A DNA stretch of 46,271 bases from Ruminococcus sp. GTDB taxonomy: Bacteria > Bacillota > Clostridia > Oscillospirales > Ruminococcaceae. The notes under the pieces are model-generated. The model ran no database searches, had not been told where the DNA came from, and saw nothing but the letters and a program-made list of their open reading frames with translations. The stretch is taken from contig SVNM01000008.1 in the NCBI GenBank assembly GCA_015066875.1, positions 1 through 46,271 on the forward strand, written 5' to 3'. The position numbers and the translations under genes were made by a program. This document shows, piece after piece, positions 1-8,498 of the stretch (position 1 is its first letter; each line of letters opens with the position of its first letter).

Positions 1-986
1 AGGACCCCGAATATCAGGAGATTAACAACGGACTTCTTGCAGAAGAAGGAATAGAGCCTCCCGACTATAACGAGGGCAGAGACTATATGGCGGAAATGAC
101 CGAGTATATGAGCGAGCACAACTACGGCAGAGATGATTATGCTGAGTACAGTCAGGACCCCGAATATCAGGAGATAAACAACGGACTTCTTGCAGAAGAA
201 GGCATAGAGCCTCCCGATTACAACGAGGGCAGAGACTATATGGCGGAAATGACCGAGTATATGAGCGAGCACAACTACGGAAAAGATGACTATGCCGAAT
301 ACAGTCAGGACCCCGAATATCAGGAAATAAACAACGGACTTCTCGCAGAGGAAGGAATAGAGCCTCCCGACTACAACGAGGGCAGAGACTATATGGCGGA
401 AATGACCGAATATATGAGCGAGCACAACTACGGAAAAGATGACTATGCCGAATACAGTCAGGACCCCGAATATCAGGAGATAAACAACGGACTTCTTGCG
501 GAAGAAGGCATAGAACCTCCCGACTACAACGAGGGCAGAGACTATATGGCGGAAATGACCGAGTATATGAGCGAGCACAACTACGGAAAAGATGACTATG
601 CCGAGTATAGTCAGGACCCCGAATATCAGGAGATTAACAACGGACTTCTTGCAGAAGAAGGAATAGAGCCTCCCGACTATAACGAGGGCAGAGACTATAT
701 GGCGGAAATGACCGAGTATATGAGCGAGCACAACTACGGAAAAGATGACTATGCCGAGTACAGTCAGGACCCCGAATATCAGGAGATAAACAACGGACTT
801 CTTGCAGAAGAAGGAATAGAGCCTCCCGACTACAACGAGGGCAGAGACTATATGGCGGAAATGACCGAGTATATGAGTGAGCATAACTACGGCAGAGATG
901 ACTATGCCGAATACAGTCAGGACCCCGAATATCAGGAGATAAACAACGGACTTCTCGCAGAAGAAGGCATAGAGCCTCCCGATTAT
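1..986 (+). repeat. 153-bp in-frame tandem repeat (about 6.5 copies visible)
   Basis: Met-Ala-Glu-Met units begin at 87, 240, 393, 546, 699 and 852, an exact 153-bp period, with a partial copy at the left edge. The copies are nearly identical in protein (a few Lys/Arg swaps) and differ mostly at synonymous positions, such as ATT/ATA in the Ile-Asn-Asn triplet. That suggests recent duplication or gene conversion with selection on the protein. The array continues off the window, so the copy number is a minimum. Confidence 0.95.
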
Positions 987-2300
987 GAAACTCTTGCCTC
1001 AGAAAACAGTACAGAGGAGCTTAATGATTTTTCAGATGAAGGCCTGAACGAGACTCCCGATGATGAAATGACAGAGGTAACGGACAATTTCAGTGACGAA
1101 ACGGAAGTGCCTGAAATTCCCGATGAATCTGACGATGCTCCCGACGATAATGTGTTTGACCTTGACGGAGACGAGCAGATTGATACAGGAGAGACTCCTG
1201 ACGAGTTCACAGAGACTCCCGACATTTATAATGACGATATATGGGACGAAAATTCTGATATCATTGAAGACGAAATGTATGATCCCGATGATATTGCTCC
1301 CGAAGTAACAGAGGAAAACGAAATTACTTCCGATGATGTAACAGACGATGTAACAGATGACGTTGATGAAGAGGTTGAGTCTGATAACAACGTGGAAGAT
1401 ACAAAGGATATTGAAGAGGCTGAAACAGACTCAGAAATAGCTGAAGCTGAAGATATAACCGATGATATTACAGAGGAAGAAGCTGAAATTCCGGGTGATT
1501 TCAGTCACATTTTCGGCAAAGACGAATTTGAAGATATTGTAAAGCTTGACAAGCCCGATTTCTATGAAAGCGGAAGCTTCTACGAACAGGGTATAAACGA
1601 ATTCGGATATGAGGGCACCTGCGGTCCAACATCACAGGCAAATGCAATAAATTCTCTGCTTGGAACAAATGAGTTTACCGAAAACAAAGTGCTTTCAGTA
1701 GCAGTTGAAAATGATATCTGCGAGACAGGTTCTCTTGATCCTGCAGATAACGGCGGTACTACAACTGATCAGTTTATGGAGCTTTACGACAAAATGAACG
1801 AAAAGCTGGACGGCAGACTCAGTGTTGAACGCTTTGACTTCGATAATGCTCTTTCTGTAGAGCAGATGGCAGAAAAGCTTGATGAGGGTGCTGTGCTCAA
1901 TATAGCAGTTGACGCAGATACACTCTGGGATCAGAATTTCCATATTCCCGGCGAGCTCGGACAGGATAAGTGCACTGACCACTGGATTACCGTTACAGGT
2001 GTTGACAGAAATGCCGACGGATCAATAGCAGGCTTCAGCATTATTGACTCAGGCGGTGGAGAAACATATGCAGATGTTGAGAAATATGAGCGTATGTGCT
2101 TTGGCGAGCCCGGAAGAGAAATGATCGACCCTACCTGTATTGCCGTATCAAAAAATCCTGAGTTTCAAGAGCCTTCAGACAAAATTCCCCCAGAGGCGAT
2201 AAGCGGAGGAAGACTTCCCGGCGCTTCTGATGTGGTGTATGTATCTCCGACAGATTCCCAAAGAATCATCAGGCGTCCGACAACGGGACGTTACAGCTGA
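1..2300 (+). CDS. Acidic tandem-repeat protein with C-terminal C39-like cysteine peptidase domain (5' partial)
   Basis: The reading frame is open to the left edge (first full codon at 3), so the true start lies outside; the Met at 87 is only a Met inside the repeat. The visible part has three sections. Up to about 986 there are six full and one partial copies of a 51-residue repeat rich in Asp, Glu and Tyr. From about 987 to 1510 runs a highly acidic, Thr-rich, probably disordered stretch. From about 1520 comes a globular domain with a GTCGPTSQ motif (Cys codon 1620-1622), DHWITV (His codon 1980-1982) and IIDSGGG (Asp codon 2046-2048). This Cys-His-Asp order fits the papain-like Peptidase_C39_2 group. 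Processing, protease or toxin activity is inference, and whether the N terminus carries an export signal cannot be seen. It is the first visible gene of the eight-gene operon and is followed by the 161-aa gene after 34 nt. Confidence 0.8.
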   Translation, partial: DPEYQEINNGLLAEEGIEPPDYNEGRDYMAEMTEYMSEHNYGRDDYAEYSQDPEYQEINNGLLAEEGIEPPDYNEGRDYMAEMTEYMSEHNYGKDDYAEYSQDPEYQEINNGLLAEEGIEPPDYNEGRDYMAEMTEYMSEHNYGKDDYAEYSQDPEYQEINNGLLAEEGIEPPDYNEGRDYMAEMTEYMSEHNYGKDDYAEYSQDPEYQEINNGLLAEEGIEPPDYNEGRDYMAEMTEYMSEHNYGKDDYAEYSQDPEYQEINNGLLAEEGIEPPDYNEGRDYMAEMTEYMSEHNYGRDDYAEYSQDPEYQEINNGLLAEEGIEPPDYETLASENSTEELNDFSDEGLNETPDDEMTEVTDNFSDETEVPEIPDESDDAPDDNVFDLDGDEQIDTGETPDEFTETPDIYNDDIWDENSDIIEDEMYDPDDIAPEVTEENEITSDDVTDDVTDDVDEEVESDNNVEDTKDIEEAETDSEIAEAEDITDDITEEEAEIPGDFSHIFGKDEFEDIVKLDKPDFYESGSFYEQGINEFGYEGTCGPTSQANAINSLLGTNEFTENKVLSVAVENDICETGSLDPADNGGTTTDQFMELYDKMNEKLDGRLSVERFDFDNALSVEQMAEKLDEGAVLNIAVDADTLWDQNFHIPGELGQDKCTDHWITVTGVDRNADGSIAGFSIIDSGGGETYADVEKYERMCFGEPGREMIDPTCIAVSKNPEFQEPSDKIPPEAISGGRLPGASDVVYVSPTDSQRIIRRPTTGRYS

Positions 2301-2334
2301 TTTTGATAAAAAGAATAAATAATGAGGTGATATA

Positions 2335-2820
2335 ATGCAGACTGAACACAATATCCGCAGTGTGATAAAAACCTTTCAGATGAATGCGCTTGGCGGAAAG
2401 AAAATACCCCATGGAGTATCAAACCCGGTATTCAGATATGACGAAAACGGAAATCTGATAATATCGGCGTTTGTGTACACATATTCAGCTGAGGAGCTCC
2501 GTTCAAGAAGCGTAAAGCGTCCGTCGAAGTGGATGGCGATAAATGTACAGACAGGAGAGTTTATCGCTGAATATGACTGCGGTGAAAAGGATTTCTGCAC
2601 AGCTTCTGTGGAGGCTATGTGCGATCTCAATGCGGAAACCGATACAAAATATTCGCCTGAGTACACAAACCAGACTCTTGCGATATTTGATCTGGTGCTC
2701 AGAAAATACCTGAAAACAGGTAAATTTGACAAGGAACTCAATGACGCATATATGTATATGATGCTTAATATGGTGTCAAAGGGCTTTAAAGAATTTTACA
2801 GACAGCTTAACAATGTCTGA
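2335..2820 (+). CDS. Uncharacterised 161-aa protein of the AAA+/membrane operon
   Basis: I do not recognise a family. The protein is soluble-looking, with no signal peptide or membrane segment. The N-terminal half has alternating hydrophobic strands (FRYDENGNLIISAFVYTY, then WMAINVQTGEFIAEY), suggesting a small beta-sheet domain. The C-terminal half, from about residue 95, looks helical with several Tyr/Met-rich segments. The start has a good ribosome site (GAGGTGATATA before ATG). It sits 34 nt after the C39-like repeat protein and 17 nt before the first paralogous membrane protein, so it is almost certainly cotranscribed. An immunity, chaperone or adaptor role for the repeat/peptidase protein is possible from position alone and is not shown by the sequence. 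Confidence 0.75.
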   Translation: MQTEHNIRSVIKTFQMNALGGKKIPHGVSNPVFRYDENGNLIISAFVYTYSAEELRSRSVKRPSKWMAINVQTGEFIAEYDCGEKDFCTASVEAMCDLNAETDTKYSPEYTNQTLAIFDLVLRKYLKTGKFDKELNDAYMYMMLNMVSKGFKEFYRQLNNV

Positions 2821-2837
2821 TGAAAGGGGGAATTTAA

Positions 2838-4583
2838 ATGACCGATGAAGAACTTCAGGAATATAACCGGTTGGTAGACAGATACAACTCGCTTGTCAAT
2901 CAGAACGCTCAGCTTGAGGCTGAAATTCAGAGCGGAATAAGCAACTGCTATACAGTAGCTGGAAATATCCAGACCGTCGGAAAGGGTGTTACTCAGAATG
3001 TAAGTATAGTATCTGATGAGGTAAGCGATGCCGATGAAATAGTAGAGAAGCTTTACAGATGTCTTGTAGATCTTACCGAACGCTATTTCCTCTTCAAGAA
3101 TCTTTCGGAAGCTTCAAAGATGCTTACAAAGTATAATGACGAGTATAACACAAAATTCAAATTCTATAATGAGCTGAGAAGAATAACGCTCGGATATGTA
3201 ATCGGACTCGACGCACATATCGTTTCAAGCGAGAGTCTTCGCAAAAAGGTTGAAAAAGCATATCTTGCCAACACAGATTACTGGCTTGCATACGCAATAA
3301 CCGCAGTAATGCTCTGGGCAAGCAACGAAAAGGAAGCATCATACAGAGCTCTTGATAAGGCACTCAGAATGGACGGCTATAAGGCCTGTGTATTCTTTAT
3401 GCTTATCAACATACGTTTTGAGAGAATCAATGTTGCCAAAAACTGGTATATGACTCTGCTTGACAAAACAGATGTCAATAATATGAGCCCGGAATGGCAA
3501 CACGTGCTCCATGCGTACCTTATCGGTGCTATGAGCAAGGATAAGGAATTCACTGATATGGCATCGGGATATTTCAAGCGTATGCTTGAGCAGACCGAGG
3601 CTACAAGCGCTGATTTCAGCAAGAAGGTTATCGGCAGAGCAAGTTCATTTGCCAAGAGCTTTATTCATGTAACAGAAAATGAGTATCCTCTTATGCACGA
3701 ATGTTGCCCCGAATATCCCGCAATGAAGGAGCTTCTTGCTTCAATGGAAAAAATCGCAATAATGGCTCAGCACTATGATGAGGTTTATCAGATGGAAGAG
3801 GACGAGGGCGAAGGCATCTATGAGCAGATAGAAAACGTACTCTACGACCTTATCAACGGCTATGACGAGCAGGAATTCAAGATTGTAAAGAACATAAACT
3901 ACAATGAGGCAATTCTTGCCGCAAAGGGCGATATGAACAAGGCAAATGCCAAGTACCGTGAGCTTTACGGAGATGAGGACCAGCCTAAAACCTTCGGCGA
4001 CCTTATGATAAGCTGGGCGTTTGCTGAAGACTATAAGCAGACAGATATTACAGTAAAGCGTTTTGCTCTTTCATATCTGAAGGAGCGTATTTCCAAGGGT
4101 GTAACAAATCACTTTGAGCAGGAGTATGATACACTCAAGGATAAATATGACGTTAAGGTAACTACCTGTGCAGAAATTCCGCCTCTTGAACTCAACTGTG
4201 ATGAAAACTCATATGACTCTTCATCAGAAAAGATAACGGCACACTTTAACAAGAACAAGATGAAATATATTCTTTCAGATAAATATATGAAGATATATCT
4301 GTTTATGTGTGTGGGAGCTATACTGCTGATAACGATTGCGGCAATGGCTGCATCAACATCAGCATTTCCTGTATTGCTCACCCTTGGATTAACACTTGGA
4401 ATAGTAAGTGGATTCCTTGTATGGAGATGTTGGGTGGATAAGGTTAAAGAGCTGAATGAAAAATGTCGTTTGTCACTTATCAAGTTCAGAAATACTCTTG
4501 ATGAAATGGCATCGTGGCGCAAGCTTGTAAAAAACGGATTTACGGCTCTGGAAGATTTACAGAATGCTATTGACAAATTCTGA
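2838..4583 (+). CDS. Membrane protein of a three-member paralogous family, copy A (581 aa)
   Basis: No known family recognised. The N-terminal ~90 residues are helical and coiled-coil-like. The middle is alpha-helical and TPR-like, with a Tyr-Trp at 148-149 opening the segment YWLAYAITAVMLW, then ASNEKEASYRALDKALRMD and a FERINVAKNWY segment. A second block carries Gly-Asp at 364-365 and Trp at 393. Two adjacent hydrophobic segments (about 487-505 and 511-530) form a membrane hairpin, followed by a ~50-residue charged helical tail. There is no signal peptide, so both ends probably face the cytoplasm. The same landmarks occur at nearly identical spacing in the proteins at 4602-6242 and 8499-10199, so the three are homologous although overall identity looks low. 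The ribosome site AAAGGGGG lies 7 nt before ATG. The function is unknown; a scaffold or ATPase-partner role is inferred from the operon. Confidence 0.85.
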   Translation: MTDEELQEYNRLVDRYNSLVNQNAQLEAEIQSGISNCYTVAGNIQTVGKGVTQNVSIVSDEVSDADEIVEKLYRCLVDLTERYFLFKNLSEASKMLTKYNDEYNTKFKFYNELRRITLGYVIGLDAHIVSSESLRKKVEKAYLANTDYWLAYAITAVMLWASNEKEASYRALDKALRMDGYKACVFFMLINIRFERINVAKNWYMTLLDKTDVNNMSPEWQHVLHAYLIGAMSKDKEFTDMASGYFKRMLEQTEATSADFSKKVIGRASSFAKSFIHVTENEYPLMHECCPEYPAMKELLASMEKIAIMAQHYDEVYQMEEDEGEGIYEQIENVLYDLINGYDEQEFKIVKNINYNEAILAAKGDMNKANAKYRELYGDEDQPKTFGDLMISWAFAEDYKQTDITVKRFALSYLKERISKGVTNHFEQEYDTLKDKYDVKVTTCAEIPPLELNCDENSYDSSSEKITAHFNKNKMKYILSDKYMKIYLFMCVGAILLITIAAMAASTSAFPVLLTLGLTLGIVSGFLVWRCWVDKVKELNEKCRLSLIKFRNTLDEMASWRKLVKNGFTALEDLQNAIDKF

Positions 4584-4601
4584 ATGGAGGTAAAGTAATA
4601 T

Positions 4602-6242
4602 ATGTCAAATGTGTACAATGCCATTAATCAGCTCAACAATTCAGTGGAAAGCTTTGAATCCAACGTTAATGTGCATGTAAAAAATGTTGATACATCTACA
4701 CGCAAAATTCAGGAAACAGCTGAAGGCGTGTATGAAAAGGTAAATAAATTCCGTACTGATATTATGCATGGTGAGGAAAAGCAGATTGCTCATGAAAACA
4801 TTATGCGTATTGATCAGATAATCAAGGAAAAATTCGGAAACTATGATGAAATCCGTAAGACAATTATCGGTGTTGTACGTGATTTCGATATTAACCTTGT
4901 ACGTAACAGTACTATTGAAGAGCTTTCTGAAGAGCTCTGGATAACAAGCTCAAGATACTGGCTTTCATATGCGCTTCTTGCAGTAACAGCATGGGTAAAC
5001 GATTATCCCGATGTAGCAAAGAACGCTCTTTCCGAAAGCTCAAGAAAGGATAATATCAAAACATCGCTGTTCTTCTGTCTGCTGAATCTTCGTTTTGACA
5101 GAATCGAAACAGCCCGCGAGTGGTTCAAGGTTTATTGCCGTACACTCAATCCGAAGATGCTCAATCAGGAAGCTGCTGTAATGATTCAGGGCTTTATGAA
5201 CGGTCTTTTCGGAAAGGACAAACAGCTTGAGCACGAGGTAATCGAAACAATCAACCACTGGATAAAGATTATTTCGGAGGACGCTGTTCTCTGCCAGAGC
5301 CTTGTTGCCGATTACGAGAATTATTTTGAAAAGTTCAATATGAAGGCTGAGTTCAACTATGAAATGATCCAGAACTACTGCCAGAATTCAGACGAAATCA
5401 AAAGATCATTCACTGATGTTACCAAGTATGACAGCCTTATCCAGCTTATTGAGGATCTTAATGTTGAGGCTGTACCTCATACAGATGAAAACTATAAGAG
5501 CCGTGTTGACGCTGTACTTACAACTCTTATCACCAACTATGACGCTGAGGAAAGAGAGCTTAAGGACGAACAGGCTTATTACAAGCTTGTAATCAACAAC
5601 GAGGGCAATACAGATATTGCCGAAGATCAGTATGAAGAGATGAAAAAGCTTCAGAACGAAAGCTTCAACATCGGAAAGCAGATGGTTGACTGGGTTGTTT
5701 ATGACGATAACACAGAAACCGATGTATCGGTAAGAAAGTTCGGTCTTCAGAGCACTAAGGCATGGTTCCAGACAGCCCTTGAAAACTGGACAATCAAGGT
5801 ACGTGAAAGATGTCCTCTTCAGTACAAGTTCGCTATCGACGAGTGGACAGGTACAAGTAACGGAAGAGATCTTGACGAACAGCGTACAAGCCTCAAGAAC
5901 TTCTTTGAAAACAATAAATTCCGTATGATATGCATCAACACAATCAATATCGCACTTCTTATTGTTTTCTTCATTTCACTTATCATCACAGTTGTATCAA
6001 TCGGAATATGTGCAAACAGCGGATTTACTCCGGCGCTTATAGTGGGAATAATTCTTATGCTGGGCTCAGCAGGAATAATCGCATGGCGCATCAAGGACGG
6101 ACAGAAAAAGTTCCAGCTTCGTGTTGATACGGCAGTAAAGAATCTTGAAAGTACAATGGCACAGATCGTTGAGTTCCAGCGTTACTTCACTGAGAATATC
6201 CGCAAGAAGGACGATGTAATTGCAAAGCTCAGCTTTATATGA
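4602..6242 (+). CDS. Membrane protein of a three-member paralogous family, copy B (546 aa)
   Basis: Second paralogue. It has a shorter helical N-terminal region (about 1-85), then Tyr-Trp at 119-120 in the block RYWLSYALLAVTAWVNDYP, followed by a SLFFCLLNLRFDRIETAREW segment typical of helical hairpin repeats. Gly-Asn at 335-336 and Trp at 364 reproduce the second block of the family. Two strong hydrophobic segments, about 446-470 and 476-496, form the membrane hairpin, and the last ~45 residues form a charged helix. It follows copy A by 18 nt with a clear TGGAGGT ribosome site, and a 62-aa gene comes after it. Its direct adjacency to copy A suggests the two were produced by tandem duplication and may form a hetero-oligomer. 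No enzyme motif is seen. Confidence 0.85.
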   Translation: MSNVYNAINQLNNSVESFESNVNVHVKNVDTSTRKIQETAEGVYEKVNKFRTDIMHGEEKQIAHENIMRIDQIIKEKFGNYDEIRKTIIGVVRDFDINLVRNSTIEELSEELWITSSRYWLSYALLAVTAWVNDYPDVAKNALSESSRKDNIKTSLFFCLLNLRFDRIETAREWFKVYCRTLNPKMLNQEAAVMIQGFMNGLFGKDKQLEHEVIETINHWIKIISEDAVLCQSLVADYENYFEKFNMKAEFNYEMIQNYCQNSDEIKRSFTDVTKYDSLIQLIEDLNVEAVPHTDENYKSRVDAVLTTLITNYDAEERELKDEQAYYKLVINNEGNTDIAEDQYEEMKKLQNESFNIGKQMVDWVVYDDNTETDVSVRKFGLQSTKAWFQTALENWTIKVRERCPLQYKFAIDEWTGTSNGRDLDEQRTSLKNFFENNKFRMICINTINIALLIVFFISLIITVVSIGICANSGFTPALIVGIILMLGSAGIIAWRIKDGQKKFQLRVDTAVKNLESTMAQIVEFQRYFTENIRKKDDVIAKLSFI

Positions 6243-6278
6243 TGAACTTATCAATATATTTTTAAAGGAGAATGAAAA

Positions 6279-6467
6279 ATGGCTAACGATAAAAATAAAC
6301 CAAGCAATGACGATCTCGAGTTCGAGCAGATGATGGAAGGAAAGATCAAGGATAATTTCGGTTCTGCGTCAGGCGGAATCTCACAGGTTAACGACGAAAG
6401 ACTCAAGGAAATGAACAAGAAGCTTCCTTCGTGGAATCTTGAACCTCCGCTTACATTCCTCAAGTAA
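6279..6467 (+). CDS. Small 62-aa operon protein of unknown function
   Basis: A short, charged, soluble protein with no membrane segment, cysteine or recognisable fold. It is rich in Asn, Asp, Lys and Glu and ends with a Pro/Trp-containing tail (LPSWNLEPPLTFLK). It is believable as a gene because it has a strong ribosome site (AAAGGAGAATGAAAA before ATG), fills the gap between copy B and the 172-aa gene (3 nt after its stop), and its codon use matches the neighbours. It is too short and lacks the central Trp-x-Gly turn expected of a WXG100 secretion substrate. A small structural or regulatory subunit of the operon's complex is the most cautious guess. Confidence 0.7.
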   Translation: MANDKNKPSNDDLEFEQMMEGKIKDNFGSASGGISQVNDERLKEMNKKLPSWNLEPPLTFLK

Positions 6468-6470
6468 GCA

Positions 6471-6989
6471 ATGCTTACAGCAGAAAAAAAGGAAATTAGC
6501 TCGCCACCGCAGACGTATTCCGACTGGCTTGAGTGCTTTGAAATCCTGAGAACAAAAAATGTCACAAGGGATACAATAGAGCTTCTCAAAAACGGAAAAT
6601 GTATAGACAGCGACCAGTCAATAGAATTTCTTGAAACACAGCTTCTGATAACCATAAACGCTATGATAAAGCGATATATCGACGCTTTCAGAAGAGATCT
6701 GAACTGCTATATGATGTACAACGAATACGATGGCTTTAACCGTCTGTTTTATGTGCTGGCAAAAAAGCTTGAAGGCTGTATGTTTTTTGTAAATCTTGAT
6801 TTTATGAGCACTCAGTTCCGCAGAGAGCTTTATGATCAGATAAAGCTGAATACGGAAAAATTCTGGAAGGATACATACGATTCCCTGTATGCCCAGTGCG
6901 TAGAGTACAACAACATTTTCCTTGAGGACGAGCTTTTCCTTATAAAACGAATAAAATTGTTTCGTGAATGTGAGTGTATTGAAATATGA
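6471..6989 (+). CDS. Uncharacterised 172-aa helical protein
   Basis: I do not recognise this protein. It is predicted to be almost fully helical and soluble, with many aromatic residues (for example CYMMYNEYDGFNRLFYVLAKK) and no signal peptide. Its ATG is 3 nt after the stop of the 62-aa gene with only a weak ribosome site, so translation is probably coupled. Its stop overlaps the start of the AAA+ ATPase gene by 4 nt (ATGA). That coupling to the ATPase suggests stoichiometric production, perhaps as an ATPase adaptor. This is inference from gene arrangement. Confidence 0.75.
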   Translation: MLTAEKKEISSPPQTYSDWLECFEILRTKNVTRDTIELLKNGKCIDSDQSIEFLETQLLITINAMIKRYIDAFRRDLNCYMMYNEYDGFNRLFYVLAKKLEGCMFFVNLDFMSTQFRRELYDQIKLNTEKFWKDTYDSLYAQCVEYNNIFLEDELFLIKRIKLFRECECIEI

Positions 6990-8485
6990 GTAATTACCTT
7001 GAAACAAAAGAAGAAGTTAAGAATTACATAATAGCAAGAACACCGCTTATTATTATCGACTCTTCAGAACGTGAACGAGTGGAAAGAATGCTTGCGTCGA
7101 TCAGCTCTGAGCTGGGGATAGATATCTTCTATTATACCGACTCAAAACAGGTGGTACAGCTTAATTCTTCAGCACCGGGAATTGACGCAGAGAACGATCC
7201 GCTGGGATTTATGACGTCTTTCTTCCGCAAAAAAAGAAAGTCTACCTTTGTTTTCGGCGATGTAAAGAGAATCAGCGAGGATACAATGTATACCCGCGAG
7301 CTTATCAATGTTCTTTATCTTGCAAAAGAGTCTGATTCTACCCTTATTCTCATTACTCCCGACAGAGTAATGCAGAGAATTGCTCAGTTTGGTATGATAA
7401 CCAAGCTTGATTATCCGCGTCTTGATGAAAGACTTGCTCAGATACGACGCTTTGCAAAGGAATATGACGGACGCTTTACCGTTGAATGGGACGAGGACGA
7501 CGTTATCAAGGCTTCAACCCTTCTGCGAGGCTTTACCGAAATCCAGATCGAGAATATTCTTTCAAATGAAATAGTTTCGGCAAAGGGACTCTACAAGGAG
7601 AACATCTTTAAGCTTACAAGCCAGAAAAGCAAGCTTTATACAGCTGTTTCGTCTATACAGCAGGTCAACGTACCACGCGGGCTGAGTGTTTCAGGCCTTG
7701 AAAATCTGAAAAAATGGCTTAAGGAAAAGCACGAGGTCTTCTTCGCTTCCGATCAGGAGCTTGAACAGTATGGCCTTGATACGCCAAAGGGAATTCTCCT
7801 TGCGGGAGTGCCCGGATGCGGAAAATCCTTTTCTGCCAAAATGGTTGCAAAAGAGTGGGAGCTTCCGCTTTTCAGATTTGATATCGGCTCGATTTACGAT
7901 AAGTGGATGGGCGAAAGCGAACGAAAAATGAAAGAAGCCCTTGAGTTTATAGATAACGTTTCGCCCTGTGTGCTGTGGGTGGATGAAATCGAAAAGGCTC
8001 TGGCAGTTTCAGATGGTGGAAACGATACAAGCAAGCGTATTCTGGGACAGTTCCTCTTCTGGCTTCAGGAGTCGAAAAGCCGTGTGTTTATGGTTGCAAC
8101 AGCCAACGATATATCAAATCTTCCGTCTGAGCTTTTCCGTAAGGGAAGATTTTCTGAGGTTTTCTTTGTTGATCTGCCTACAGCCGATGAGCGAAGAACA
8201 GCTATTATGCAATATACCGATAAATGTTTACATATAAAATTCAAGGAAGAACAGCTTGAAGAGCTTGTTGCCATTTCAGAAGGCTTTTCTTTCTCTGAAA
8301 TTGAGTATGCCATCAAGGAAATAGCTCAGCTTATTCTGATATATGGACAGTCCGGAATAAATATGGACGTAATCAGGGAGCGCTTTGGCACAGTAGTTCC
8401 CATTGAAAAGAGCAACCCCGAAAAGGTTGCGCAAATAAGAAAATGGGGCGAGGAAAGAGCAGTTCCCGCACATAGAATAGATTAG
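6986..8485 (+). CDS. Ycf46-like AAA+ ATPase
   Basis: A 499-aa ATPase. The C-terminal half is a classic AAA+ module: Walker A GVPGCGKS at 274-281, Walker [10 protein letters not shown] from 329, sensor-1 Asn at about 374 (ATAND), arginine-finger candidates at 385 and 388 (FRKGRF), and a helical lid from about 400. The sequence around GLENLKKWL, the Walker motifs and [14 protein letters not shown] matches the Ycf46-like group known from cyanobacteria, chloroplasts and many bacteria. The N-terminal ~225 residues form the alpha/beta domain ([18 protein letters not shown]) that accompanies that group. No second AAA module, membrane segment or protease domain is present, so it is probably a cytoplasmic remodelling motor that works on a partner. 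Its start overlaps the upstream gene by 4 nt, and paralogue C follows after 13 nt, which points to the membrane proteins or the repeat protein as substrate or anchor. Confidence 0.9.
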   Translation: MSNYLETKEEVKNYIIARTPLIIIDSSERERVERMLASISSELGIDIFYYTDSKQVVQLNSSAPGIDAENDPLGFMTSFFRKKRKSTFVFGDVKRISEDTMYTRELINVLYLAKESDSTLILITPDRVMQRIAQFGMITKLDYPRLDERLAQIRRFAKEYDGRFTVEWDEDDVIKASTLLRGFTEIQIENILSNEIVSAKGLYKENIFKLTSQKSKLYTAVSSIQQVNVPRGLSVSGLENLKKWLKEKHEVFFASDQELEQYGLDTPKGILLAGVPGCGKSFSAKMVAKEWELPLFRFDIGSIYDKWMGESERKMKEALEFIDNVSPCVLWVDEIEKALAVSDGGNDTSKRILGQFLFWLQESKSRVFMVATANDISNLPSELFRKGRFSEVFFVDLPTADERRTAIMQYTDKCLHIKFKEEQLEELVAISEGFSFSEIEYAIKEIAQLILIYGQSGINMDVIRERFGTVVPIEKSNPEKVAQIRKWGEERAVPAHRID

Positions 8486-8498
8486 GGAGTGAAACAGA

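Noticed and set aside
1-986. Regular repeat array considered as CRISPR
   Set aside because: The period is 153 bp with no unique spacers, and the array is one open reading frame with protein-level conservation.
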